64,000 nt of DNA, taken from NCBI GenBank assembly GCA_037178625.1, contig CM074129.1:1860001-1924000 (forward strand). The letters run 5' to 3'. A program made the translations under genes and the position numbers. The notes under the pieces were generated by a model. It did no database searches and had not been told where the DNA came from. It saw only the letters and a program-made list of their open reading frames with translations. Source of the stretch: Skeletonema tropicum. Its lineage: Eukaryota; Bacillariophyta; Thalassiosirophyceae; Thalassiosirales; Thalassiosiraceae. Below, one piece after another: positions 53,274 to 63,275 of this stretch. The first letter of the stretch is position 1, and each line of letters starts with the position of its first letter.

Positions 53274-54614
53274 TTATAATTTGAACTCCTCACTTTCACT
53301 TCTAGCCTTTTTGTTATCACGTTCCTCAGTCAACTTCTCTACCTTCTCCAACAAACGCTTGCGCTCTTGCTCTTTACGATGCCTCTCTCTATTCATATTA
53401 TGCATACGAATCGTAATCTCCTCAGGTGATAAAGTTGATATGGGTACGACGCTGTCTGCTGCTACTCTCTGCAAAGCATTATCTCTTCGCCTCTGCTCAT
53501 TTTTCCTATCAATTGATTGTTTGGTACTGCATTTTTTACATAGCGTACTTTGATTTTTCCTTGCTTGATTAACCCTGTTACGGCCACACTTGCAAACTGT
53601 AAATATCATGTTTACTTCCACCTTTGCGGCTGATTTCCTGCTCCTAGTAAATTTGAATTTGAGACTATCTATTTCAGCCATTTTCATCAAAGCTCCAATT
53701 TTGGATAACTCTTTATCTCTTGCCACGTCCTTTTCTTCCAACTGTTTGTATCTGTTAACCACTACATTAGTGAGTCTCTCCTCTGATGGTAACAGATCGT
53801 TTACCGTCTCCTCCCTCATCTTATTTTCTTTTTGATTCTCAGCTGATTTTTTATTATTATTGTTGTTGTTGTTGTTGTTGTTGGTGGTGGTGTTGGTGGT
53901 GGTGGTATTCTTGGGTCTGCCAACTTTTTTCGGCAGAGGTACTAATTTAGAAGAGTGCTTCATAACTCCTTCTTCGAATGCCTTAGCGATGTTGGCAGGC
54001 GTGGCCTCTGTTCCATTGGTGTACTTTTCAAAAAGGACACGGAAGGACTTGTCGACTTTATCATCAGTTTGGATTACAGTATTGACGGTGTTACTGAAAT
54101 ACTCACACATCCTCGACCAATCTCGTAAAGTGATCGGATAAAGGGACGCTGATGTCCCCTTTGGCGCAATGAAGACGAAATGGAACTTCTCGTAAGGCAT
54201 CGGTGCTTTCACTTTACTACCATGCACAGGAAGTATAGTCGCCGGGCATGTTTGGCATCTCCAAAGTTTCATCAGTGCTTCCTTAATGCCATGACATTTC
54301 ATGAAATCTTCCTCTGTCATCCAGACCCCCTTCGGGCATAGCGATGAATTGGATGCAACGTTCATGACATTTTCCTCCTCATCCTCATCCTCCTCATCAT
54401 CAACATCCTCAGTATCGTCATCATCATTAGCCTTTGTCTCGCCCATCATCGCTCCATGGGACTCCAACTTTTCGCCGTCACCACTCTCAGATGGGTCTTT
54501 GGTGTAATAGACGTCGTCGTCAGAACCAAAATCGGCTTCTTCTGCCTTCTTCGACTTTTTCTTCGGGCGGGTGCTGACCCGTTGTTTCTTTTGCTTCGTG
54601 GGTGTTTTTGCCAT
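53274..54614 (-). CDS. Lys-rich, probably nuclear protein with coiled coil, unknown function (446 aa)
   Basis: ATG at 54614. Order: a basic start (TPTKQKKQRVSTRPKKKSKK), a long acidic run (about 60-85, DDDDTEDVDDEEDEDEEE), and a folded-looking centre (about 95-215) with FHFVFIAPKGTSASLYPITL and RDWSRMCEYFSNTVNTVIQT. Then PLPKKVGRPKN (an AT-hook-like GRPK), a Thr/Asn homopolymer linker, a helical region (TNVVVNRYKQLEEKDVARDK), a four-Cys cluster (VCKCGRNRVNQ, LCKKCSTK) and a C-terminal coiled coil. The CxC and CxxC pairs suggest a small zinc ribbon. No family recognised. It lies between a MITE and a hAT element and could be transposon-associated, but no catalytic core is seen. Confidence 0.6.
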   Translation of the reverse strand: MAKTPTKQKKQRVSTRPKKKSKKAEEADFGSDDDVYYTKDPSESGDGEKLESHGAMMGETKANDDDDTEDVDDEEDEDEEENVMNVASNSSLCPKGVWMTEEDFMKCHGIKEALMKLWRCQTCPATILPVHGSKVKAPMPYEKFHFVFIAPKGTSASLYPITLRDWSRMCEYFSNTVNTVIQTDDKVDKSFRVLFEKYTNGTEATPANIAKAFEEGVMKHSSKLVPLPKKVGRPKNTTTTNTTTNNNNNNNNNNKKSAENQKENKMREETVNDLLPSEERLTNVVVNRYKQLEEKDVARDKELSKIGALMKMAEIDSLKFKFTRSRKSAAKVEVNMIFTVCKCGRNRVNQARKNQSTLCKKCSTKQSIDRKNEQRRRDNALQRVAADSVVPISTLSPEEITIRMHNMNRERHRKEQERKRLLEKVEKLTEERDNKKARSESEEFKL

Positions 54615-54727
54615 GTTGTTATCTTATTTAATCTATTAGCTAAACCAGTCAACGGTAGTCCTACTGCTCAACAGAAGACATTAACCAAAAAATGAGCTTT
54701 GCCAGTTAGTGGGGCCTGTTAGCTAGG

Positions 54728-56086
54728 TAGAGATGGGTCACGGAAAAAAAAAATTCACGTGATCACGTGAAACGTGACGAACCATCTCGCGACCCCTCGC
54801 TCATCACGTGAAGAACGTGACCCCCAATAACTAACCTATTAAATTCTCAACTTGTGTGTGTACTAAACACTCGAAGACCCTCTCTTGCGCTCTCAACTTT
54901 TGACAAACGTTCTCTCTCCGCCTCCATGGTGGTCACTCCTGCTACTAGCACTTATTCTACAAATGCAGTGTCCCTCAGCTGCCTCCTCTACTCCATTTGT
55001 CATGCACAACGAAAATCTGCGCAGATGCAATTATATTGTTGGTAAAATTGACGAATTAATGAGTTGTGCACAATAATTTATTATTTTATGTATCTATCAC
55101 CGCAACAGATGTGAAAATAAAATAGGTGAGATAAAAATTATCCTATTCTTATTACTCTAGTGACAAACATTATCTAACACTAATATAATGTTTCCTCCGT
55201 GCCGCATGATTTGTGGACGATGGAGTAGTGATTGCAGCACAATCTTTTTGGGGGGACAGTTCGCATTGTGGCATCGGCATGCCTCTTTTTATTGGTCATC
55301 CATTCCTTTGGACCAGCTTTCGTTGAAGATCATGCATTTTATCCGTGACCGCCCACCTTGTATCTTTGATAACTTCAGCAGCGGATTGTTTGATGTCGAC
55401 AATGAGGAGCATGGAGAAGATGACATGCTGAGCGAGAAGTGTCATTCTGAACTGCAAGCATTCCTCCACATAGTGAATTCTCAGCCCATCAAGAATTCTG
55501 ACGGAGATTTCAATGACCCATTGGCATGGTGGAGTGTGAATGAGCACAAGTTTCCAACACTTGCCAAATTGGCTCGAGCTTTCCTTGCCATTCCTGCCAC
55601 CTCCGCAGCTTCGGAGAGAGTTTGGAGTCGTGCATCTCAAGTACTATCCATTAGGAGGTCCAGGATGGATCCAGAACTTGCCCAGCGCATCATGTACACC
55701 CGTGAAAACAACCGCCTTCTACACATGCACTATGAAGAGTTGACGGAGAAGCCTGTCGCTGATGCCTACCTTCCTCCATTGAGGGATACTGAAACGGATA
55801 TTGGTCAACACAACCACTTGTTGCTCTTCTGAGACTTTTTGAATGAGATGATGGGGGTTTGTGTGTGCTGCATGAGTAAGCTGGGGGGCTTATTTGATCG
55901 CAAGGAGCATTGGAATAAGAATAGATTAACATAATTGCTCTTTTATTACTGCTTTCTCGTAAATCTGACTGCTTTCTCGTAAATCTGCGTTTTTGCTCAC
56001 GTTGGCTCACGTTACTCACGTCCATCGTCCTGAAAATTTTTGATGATCACACGTGGTGTGATATGATGGAACGTGACCCATCTCTA
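54728..56086 (+). mobile_element. hAT-family element, internally deleted
   Basis: Termini TAGAGATGGGTCACG (54728) and CGTGACCCATCTCTA (ending 56086) are a perfect 15-bp inverted repeat, with many subterminal CACGTGA/TCACGTG motifs on both sides, a common hAT trait. CTGTTAG lies just outside both ends (54717-54723 and 56087-56093), though four bases separate it from the left tip. It carries only a transposase C-terminal fragment. Confidence 0.8.
55188..55832 (+). CDS. hAT transposase fragment with C-terminal dimerisation domain
   Basis: ATG at 55188, 214 residues. The hAT dimerisation domain (PF05699-like) is clear: DPLAWWSVNEHKFPTLAKLA, RAFLAIPATSAASERVWSRA, then RRSRMDPELAQRIMYTRENN. These are the W/FP.L..LA..L.IPA.S..SER.FS hallmarks. 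The part upstream (FIRDRPPCIFDNFSSGLFDV) is the linker that precedes dimerisation. The N-terminal BED finger and DDE residues are absent from this element, so it is not autonomous unless unseen exons lie in 54850-55080. It ends shortly before the right terminus, as expected. Confidence 0.8.
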   Translation: MFPPCRMICGRWSSDCSTIFLGGQFALWHRHASFYWSSIPLDQLSLKIMHFIRDRPPCIFDNFSSGLFDVDNEEHGEDDMLSEKCHSELQAFLHIVNSQPIKNSDGDFNDPLAWWSVNEHKFPTLAKLARAFLAIPATSAASERVWSRASQVLSIRRSRMDPELAQRIMYTRENNRLLHMHYEELTEKPVADAYLPPLRDTETDIGQHNHLLLF

Positions 56087-56353
56087 CTGTTAGGTGGGCG
56101 TGAAGGCGTGCTGGATCGGAGAGGTCGTGTCTGCTGTCATGGTTGTGTCGGGTGCCGGCGGCCGGCCGGACGAAAATTCAAAAATGATGAGAAGGACCTC
56201 ATGTCCCAATCATCTGTCCGAGTCGTCCGTGCTTCTTTGTTCAATCAACTCCATATCCATCCTTCCCTCTACCCTGCATTGTAATGGAGAATAGGATCTA
56301 TGCTGACAAAGGTGCTTTTTGTGTTGTACTCTATTTTATCCTATGTTGAGTTA
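56087..56353. other. Spacer between the hAT element and the ABC1 kinase gene
   Basis: No gene or repeat recognised; short open frames only. Confidence 0.3.
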
Positions 56354-58069
56354 TTATTCATCTAGATGTCTCCCTTGATTTAAACCCCTTCTTTGACGCC
56401 TCTTGGTATCGCGTTTTTGCTCATGTTTCAGAACAGCAGATGAAGCTTTCTTCTTCATGGGAGCCGGGAGATGTGTCATGACAGCTTTTGCCTTCTGTGC
56501 ACTCCATGCCTTGAATTGCTGTTTGGTCTTATGAGTTTTACTCTCTCTTCGTTTCGCTGCAGTGACTTCACTGCCACTCTTCAAAACCCTTCGTGCAATG
56601 GGTGCCCATTCTTGAGATAGACTCCAACGTACTCCAAAACGTTTGGCCAATCCTTTGACGAGCACGGTACTGCGTGCAAGCAAGACTAGATCAGAGGGAA
56701 ATTCTTTCATTGCCTTCACTGGAGAGTTTGGAGACGTCTCTTTCTCATCATATCCATCTGGAAAGGTCTCAACGCTTCCATCGAACAGCCACATAGCTAT
56801 GGCTGCGTGCCCATACGCTGGTACATCATCTTTGAGTTCAATTCCCAACCCTTCGGTAATGTTGCCAATTCTCTCCAAATCTTCAACGTGATCGTCACTC
56901 TTGCGCTCGTCCAATGCAAGGACAACTTTGGCTATGGTTTCACCGTAGTCTTTATCGACTTGTTTTACTTGGCCAAAGTCAATTAGCCCAATCCTTCCAT
57001 CATCAAGTACGAAGATATTTCCAGGGTGGGCATCTGGTGCATGAAAGAAGCCGCTTTCGAGAATGCTCCACCCAAAGGCTGTGGTCAAACTCTTCAGAAG
57101 TTTTCGGGCAAATAGCTTTGCCTCAACTCCATCTGGTGCAATCCCTTTTCTTTTCATCATATCAGACGCACGGCTGAGTGGAATTCCCTTCAAAAAGTCC
57201 ATGACGAGCACACGCTTGCTAACCAAAGCCGGTACAGAGCGAGGAGTGACAATTGGGCTCTCACGCCGTGCTCCACACTCATCGGTAGTCAAAATTTTGT
57301 GCAAGCGCTCCATTGATGATGCCTCGACTTCAAAATCAAACTCATCTTTCAGCTGTTCTTCCAACTCAGTAAAGACAGCGTAGTAATCGACTGGAACAAG
57401 ATTTGCACCTTTGAACACTTTGGCAATCTGTTTGAGGTTGACAATATCCCCCATCAGCTTTTCCTCAATCGATGGACGTTGGACTTTCACTGCAACTTCT
57501 CTATGCCCGTATGTCTTAGTTAGCACTGCTCTATGAACTTGAGCAATCGAGGCACTGCCCAATGGTATTTCATCAAACTCTTCAAATACATCATCGAAGT
57601 TTACACCTCGTTGGGCGAGGAGTTCCTTCTCAATCACTTCTTTGATTACATTCGTTGGAAGAGGCTCGTTATCATCCGTAAAGGCAGATAATGCATCGGC
57701 GTATTCTTTTGGGATTGAATCTGGCCGGCTGGCGACAATCTGTGCAGCCTTGACATAGAAGCCCTGCATCGACATGATAGTTTTGCTCAACTTGTCGGCT
57801 CCTTGTGCATGTGTCTCATCCCAAGTTAGCTTCTCTTCTTCATCTGTAAGATTATGCGTGCAGTACAATAACTTGCGGAAGAAAAGTTCGATGGATTTGC
57901 GTTTATAGGAGCGGATGATGGATGCGATTGTAAGTGAAAACGTGGCAGCTCGTAAGATGCGGTGTCCGCTAGCGACTGCTTTTGCGTAGCATTTGTAGCG
58001 TTGTTCATACGTCGTCGTTAATTGCAGAATGAGCGCTGTAAGAGCGAGAGGAGGAATTAGTTGAAACAT
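56354..58069 (-). CDS. ABC1/ADCK (UbiB-type) atypical kinase
   Basis: 571 residues, ATG at 58069. The family supports isoprenoid-quinone biosynthesis or plastoglobule and mitochondrial lipid metabolism; ADCK3/COQ8 is the best-studied member. Seen here: the KxGQ-type helix as YVKAAQ (Lys107, Gly replaced by Ala), the Ala-rich-loop equivalent IPLGSASIAQVHRA (170-181), VAVKVQRP with Lys195, DEFDFEVEASS, the catalytic loop FFHAPDAHPGN with Asp346 and Asn351, and LIDFGQV with Asp364. The usual loop is HADPHPGN; here it is HAPDAHPGN, one residue longer with Ala in place of Pro. The N terminus is hydrophobic (MFQLIPPLALTALILQL), a signal or membrane anchor. The C terminus is basic (KHEQKRDTKRRQRRG). 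Organelle not certain. Confidence 0.9.
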   Translation of the reverse strand: MFQLIPPLALTALILQLTTTYEQRYKCYAKAVASGHRILRAATFSLTIASIIRSYKRKSIELFFRKLLYCTHNLTDEEEKLTWDETHAQGADKLSKTIMSMQGFYVKAAQIVASRPDSIPKEYADALSAFTDDNEPLPTNVIKEVIEKELLAQRGVNFDDVFEEFDEIPLGSASIAQVHRAVLTKTYGHREVAVKVQRPSIEEKLMGDIVNLKQIAKVFKGANLVPVDYYAVFTELEEQLKDEFDFEVEASSMERLHKILTTDECGARRESPIVTPRSVPALVSKRVLVMDFLKGIPLSRASDMMKRKGIAPDGVEAKLFARKLLKSLTTAFGWSILESGFFHAPDAHPGNIFVLDDGRIGLIDFGQVKQVDKDYGETIAKVVLALDERKSDDHVEDLERIGNITEGLGIELKDDVPAYGHAAIAMWLFDGSVETFPDGYDEKETSPNSPVKAMKEFPSDLVLLARSTVLVKGLAKRFGVRWSLSQEWAPIARRVLKSGSEVTAAKRRESKTHKTKQQFKAWSAQKAKAVMTHLPAPMKKKASSAVLKHEQKRDTKRRQRRGLNQGRHLDE

Positions 58070-59569
58070 GTTGGTTGCATATAATGGTTACTTGTTTGGT
58101 CCATGGGTACTCCAATGTTCAGCTGTGCTCTGATCTTTTTACAAACAAGAGGGCCGCTATTGCGGCCAACGGACATGCCCCCCCTTTTTCATTTCTTGTT
58201 GTGACCTGTGTCTTTCGGCCAACATCTGGGTCAAAGAAGTGTCCAGTGTATGGGTCAAGCAAGGTGTCATAAATCAAGAACTCCTATGGGTACCTAGTAC
58301 CTAGTCTAAGTACATAAGTACCATCACCATCACCATCACCATCACCAATAAAGCCGGGAAGAGACAGGCCTGCCGGGCCATGTCCGATATCCCTACGGTT
58401 TTTTGTGCGTATTTTTATCGCGAGAAGAAATGGCGGGAGGGAAAAACCCGCACTTAGAAAGAGTAAGTAAGTACACAATACTAGCTAACTTACTCGTAGA
58501 ATAGATACCACCAGCAGATCTTGACCATGGTAGACCATGTTGTCCACTGCAATTGGAGCCTACGCACTACGCAGAATGCTTCTATATCCAGAAATAATGA
58601 TCATCAACGTCAGCAGGTATCATGGGCTTGCTATTACTATAATTTCAACTGATACTTTGCCCTCGATGGCGTTGATAATACCTCTACTTTAGAGTAGAAA
58701 CATGCTGGAATGAAGATAAATCTTTGCATTATATGCAATTAGGTGCTCTGGACAATGAATTGTATACATTTCACAGTGCCTCATTGTATTTAATACTATT
58801 GTGGATAATTCGATTGACGATCATGACATTTTATAATCAAATGGGCGTTGTTTCAGCGTAGTGAATAATTTTCACATTTATCCCCCACAAGTAGATATCC
58901 TTCAGCATTCACTCCACTGTCCATGATGAACGGCTACTTCCCACACAGCACTTCCCAATCCCCCTCAGTTCGCACTATTTTCGCCACAATCCAATATTTA
59001 AACATGAAATAACACTAATCTTCTCCGTGTTTGCAGAAATAATACGCGCTTTTTTGAGTTGCCCTTCTGAAGACGACTTGTTGACTCATCATAACAGCGA
59101 TAGTTGTGTCAATTCCACAAGCCCAGAGCATCCATAATGCTTTATTGTTCAATTTGGCTGCCTTCACTATCGTGTGCTGGCCATCTAAATCATTTCATTT
59201 GTCGATGATCGACGATTAATTTTGTGGGCGGAAAATAATACCGAGCGGTGATTATCGAATTAAGCATGAATACAAGCCCAAACCGAAGGAATACTGGCAC
59301 CGAAACATCCCCATATATATGAAGTATCATCGCGTGATGAAGGGGAGACGAGACGGACGTTTATAGTTGACGTAACCATCACCACAACTGCTTGGCGACG
59401 GCTGAAAAAGATGATGGCCGGTGCCGTGTGATGAGGCTACACCACAACCCCACACACACTACCGCGGCCCAAACCAACGGTCAACATTGATCATATTGGT
59501 CCAGTTGATGATCCTGATGCAGGGGTTAGACGGTTGGTGGCGTCTGTGGCATCCATTATTGGCACAGCG
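58070..59569. other. 1.5-kb intergenic stretch, no gene seen
   Basis: Contains a CCATCA microsatellite of about five units at 58321-58348 and otherwise AT-rich unique sequence. No tRNA, ORF or long repeat supported. Confidence 0.4.
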
Positions 59570-59595
59570 CTAAGTGAGGTTTAAACCTCACTTAG
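59570..59595. repeat. Perfect 26-bp palindrome
   Basis: Half-site CTAAGTGAGGTTT followed by its complement. A related fragment GTGAAAACCTCACATATG follows at about 59608. It may be the end of a degraded element or a protein-binding site. Confidence 0.85.
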
Positions 59596-59936
59596 ATTCT
59601 AAATGCGGGTGAAAACCTCACATATGTAGGGGTAGGTAGGGATATATTTATTCCAACGACACTCTGACTAAAATGATCTATGTATCAATTTTATCTCTCA
59701 AGAGTGTGTTCCGTTCGTGTTTGTTGTCACTCCTTCCTTTCCAATGTGTTCAATGTTGTTCCAAGCGTGATCAGGATGCGTTCGATGCTGTTCCAGCTCT
59801 TTCATCTTGCTTGAATTTTGTACACGTAATGTTGAAATACCTGTAAGTGAATCTGTACATAAGTAGGCTAGAGTGCCGCTGTGACCTGTGACGTTTGACG
59901 TTTTTTAGAAGTTCGAATCTTGACATCATTCATCAT
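59596..59936. other. Spacer, nothing recognised
   Basis: AT-rich unique sequence between the palindrome and the 210-bp MITE; no ORF, repeat or RNA gene supported. Confidence 0.3.
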
Positions 59937-59938
59937 TA

Positions 59939-60148
59939 GGCGTATCGGGATAGCGGGCGCGTGGGCGTGCCCACAAGAGGGACTGGTTTGACAGGAGGCT
60001 TGACGGGAAATTTTTTGTGATTTTGTGTCGATATTCGGGGATTTTGCCCGCATTTTAGCTCATTTTCACCTGATTTTTTGCAGTTGTGGGCCCCACGCGG
60101 GCACCGCCCACAAGAGGGTATGAAAAGCGCCCACTATCCCGATACGCC
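59939..60148. mobile_element. 210-bp TA-flanked MITE
   Basis: Ends GGCGTATCGGGATAGCGGGC and GCGCCCACTATCCCGATACGCC form a 22-bp inverted repeat with one gap, extended by GGGCGTGCCCACAAGAGGG / GGGCACCGCCCACAAGAGGG, which is partly direct. TA at 59937-59938 and 60149-60150. It lies 129 bp upstream of the carrier-fusion gene start. Confidence 0.8.
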
Positions 60149-60277
60149 TATTCATCATTCATCATGACAAAAGTACCGGCAAAGACGGAGTGTTGTACTT
60201 ACACAACTTTCACAGCAGCTCTACGCTAACAAGTTATCATCGAAAGAATAACCGTCGCCGTCGTTCGCTCTAGAGTG

Positions 60278-63229
60278 ATGTGCCGCCGTCGTCGTTCGTG
60301 CTCGCCGGCAGCTGTTGTCACGCTGCTCTTGCTAATTTTTCCATCTCGTGTCACCAAAGCGTTGACAATACAACGCAATCCATCATACTCCTTTGTTCAC
60401 AGCGGCAGAAATAGTAATATTAATATTGGCACTGGCTTCACTGCTCACGGCTACGCTAAACAAGCTACTCTGATTCGTGCATCATCCAACAGTGATGGCA
60501 GTGATGACGTATTCAAGCCATCTGATCTGTTGAGAAGAATAGAACAAAATGACACAACAGATGCACAAAAAGAACAAATGATCACAACTCTCGATGATCA
60601 CGAGCAGCTATCTCCTTCAATGATACAACGTCGCCAATTCCTCATAGCCTCAGCCGCACTCCTACAGCTATCCCTATTAACACCAACAGCGCCCGCCAAC
60701 GCGCGAGAACCAAAATTAACCGAACGAACCAACTTCCAGCAATCTCCAATCAACAAACGATTCGGGATTACTCTCTCGGAGCCTGAACGAATCTACAATC
60801 TCCAATTTATTACCTATCTATCACGGTTTTTACTAGTGTTTGATAAAGAGTGTCAACAGTGGTGGTATACTCAGGCACAGGCTATACCACCCAACAGTTC
60901 CAAGGAGGAGGTAGATCGGATCCGATTTGAACAATTTGGAAAATTTAGCGCGAGTGTCGAGGTCGGATTGATGGATTATGAAGGGAGTGATGGGGGAGAT
61001 GGCGTCCAGTTACTTTTAAATGCATTGGTGAAACGATATGGGCCATCCTCACTCACGTCAGTTCGACGAGATGAAAATGGATATATTGATGATAACTCCA
61101 ACCAATTGCCCGAAGTGCGCAAGTCCAAGGAGGCATTGCGTCAATTGGCACTGCTATTCGCCTTAATGAGAGAGTATCAGCCGGTAGACTCCATAACGCA
61201 AATATTGGCAGCGGACGATGATGCCAAGATCGATGCGATTTGCATGTTGGATCCGGGAACTGGATATTTACCCCCGACCTACGGAGTTCCTAGTGTTAGT
61301 TTTCCAGAACCACCCACATTGGGGGCCAAGTTATTCCCCGGATCATTGGCCACGGGTGAAGCACGGATGGTGGAAACCGGACGAATCTTAAAGATAGAAT
61401 TGGTGGATGGGGGTAGTGGATATGTGGAGACGCCGGATGTTCAGATTTCGGCTCCACCTGATGATGGAACGTATAAGAAGATTCAAGCTACTGCGAAGGC
61501 GGTAATGGGGAGGGGGAAGAATAAGGGAGTGATTGAACAGATTGAAATTGTGAATCCTGGACTTGGTTATAATGCCATTGAAAATGTTACAGTCACCATC
61601 ACTCCTCCTGACAAGGGATGGACAACAGCTAGTGCAAAAGCAATTCTTGAGTATCAAGTTGCTCAAATTGACGTTGTCCATGAGGGTCGAGGATATGCAG
61701 CCGAAAAGCCAGTGAATGTGGTCATTGACCCCCCTCCTGGAGCTGATGCGTCGGGTGATATTGCTAGGGCGGCATTTGCAGTTGCGTATCCAAAGGGTAA
61801 AACAACGAGCTATGCTAGCTTTATTACAAACAATGTTGTGAAGGCATCGTCAAGTAGTGTTGATACTTCTGCGTGGGTAGCTGGACCGACATCGTCACAA
61901 TTACTAACTCTGATTGCCTTCAGGGTTTGGACTTCAATTTGATGATAAGCTGGAAAGATACATTCTAACAACCCCATCATCTTCAAATTCTTTGGAAGAT
62001 ATTATAGCGGGTAGTCTCGAGGGTAGAAACTTCAAACCAATCAATCCAATATTTGGCTTTCGGGGAAGGAGTCCTATTGAGCTCGAAAAGTCCTTGGATC
62101 CGTCCACTGTGTTGCGATTCGTGGCGTCCGGAGCACTCTGCTCTTCTCTTGCACATCTCGTCCTCACTCCGATTGATGTGGTCAAAACTAAAGTACAGAC
62201 CAAGCCTGATATATACAATCAGGGCATTATCGGCACATTTAAGAAGGTGTGGAAGGAAGAAGGCCCAGAAACACTGTTTGATGGGTGGGAGCCTACTATT
62301 TTGGGCTTCTTTGTTGCAGGGGGCGCTGCCTTCTTCTTGACGGAATATTTCCGACGCACATACACGACACTGGCAACAACATTAGTTATGTCTGCTCAAT
62401 CATCATCTGAAATTACTGCAACTTCAATTATATCCAACTTTGAGATACCGTTAATTGTTGCAAGTGCAGCTACATCAGGGTTCTTATGCTGCTTTATTAT
62501 CGCCCCCTTTGATGCAATCCGAGTTAGAACAGTGGCACAACCAGACTACGCAGATAATATTTTCGGTGTGGTGGCGAGAATGATACAGGTGAGTCTTGTC
62601 TATTGCGCAAGAAATAATGTCATGACTGCACATTGTTATTTTACTCACACTGCTTCCCCCTTATCGAACCTTAGGAGGAAGGACTATCATCACTATTCAG
62701 CGCGGTACCCGTTTGGTTTCTCAAGGAAGTACCGTACAATGTGGTGAGTCCACTAAAGCCGCAACTGACATTATCATCGTCATCCCTTTTACGACAATCT
62801 AACCTGTTCGATTTTAATCTCTCGTAGATGAAATTCCTCGTTTTTGATACTTCCACAGAGTACTTACTGCAGACATTTCCTGTCGCTAGGGAAGATATTC
62901 GATTATCTTTGTTGGTCAGCCTCATTGGGGGAACTCTAGGTGGTATAGCAGCCACAATCGTCAGTAACCCTGCGGATGTAGTTGTGACTGAGATGAAGAA
63001 AGCAAAGACTGACATGTCACCATTTGAAGCAGCAGATATTTTGATTCAACGCTCGGGGCCCTCTGCTTTCGCAAAAGGTATGCAGTTACGAATTGTATTT
63101 TATTCTATCCTCGTGAGCCTTCAGTTCTTGCTTTATGATGCTATCAGAATTGCACTTGGTGTAGGTACTGATGACATGAAGCTTTACTTGAACGTGTTAG
63201 GCGCTGCTCTGCGCGAGACGAGCACGTAA
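60278..63229 (+). CDS. Plastid-type protein with internal Tat-like signal fused to a mitochondrial-carrier-family domain
   Basis: ATG at 60278. The N terminus has a signal peptide (AAVVTLLLLIFPSRVTKA), then a transit-like stretch, then a Tat-like second signal: RRQFLIASAALLQL with Arg118-Arg119, ending PTAPANA. A domain of unknown type follows (about 150-330), then GxGY beta repeats (VDGGSGYVETPDVQISAPPD, VNPGLGYNAIENVTVTITPP, VHEGRGYAAEKPVNVVIDPP). The C-terminal part is a three-repeat carrier: LTPIDVVKTKVQTKP, IAPFDAIRVRTVAQPD, SNPADVVVTEMKKAK (Px[D/A]xx[K/R] signatures). Introns 62589-62674 (GTGAGT...CTTAG) and 62744-62827 (GTGAGT...CGTAG) are in phase 0. The two halves are one base out of frame near 61912. 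Either an extra A breaks ACTCTG-TTGCCTTC, or an intron 61797-61923 (GTAAAA, TACTAAC branch site, TTCAG) joins them in frame. Substrate unknown. Confidence 0.75.
61797..61923 (+). other. Candidate intron in the carrier-fusion gene
   Basis: Starts GTAAAA, contains TACTAAC at 61902-61908 and ends TTCAG. Removal gives ...PKGFGLQFDD in frame. The competing view is that this segment is coding (QLLTL reads naturally into LPSGFGLQFD) with one inserted base. Confidence 0.45.
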
Positions 63230-63275
63230 AAGTTGGGAATAAATGGTATCTACCAACGTGTGTGTCTAGAGGTAA

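Noticed and set aside
58321..58348. CCATCA run as a CRISPR-like or centromeric repeat
   Set aside because: Short simple microsatellite without spacers.
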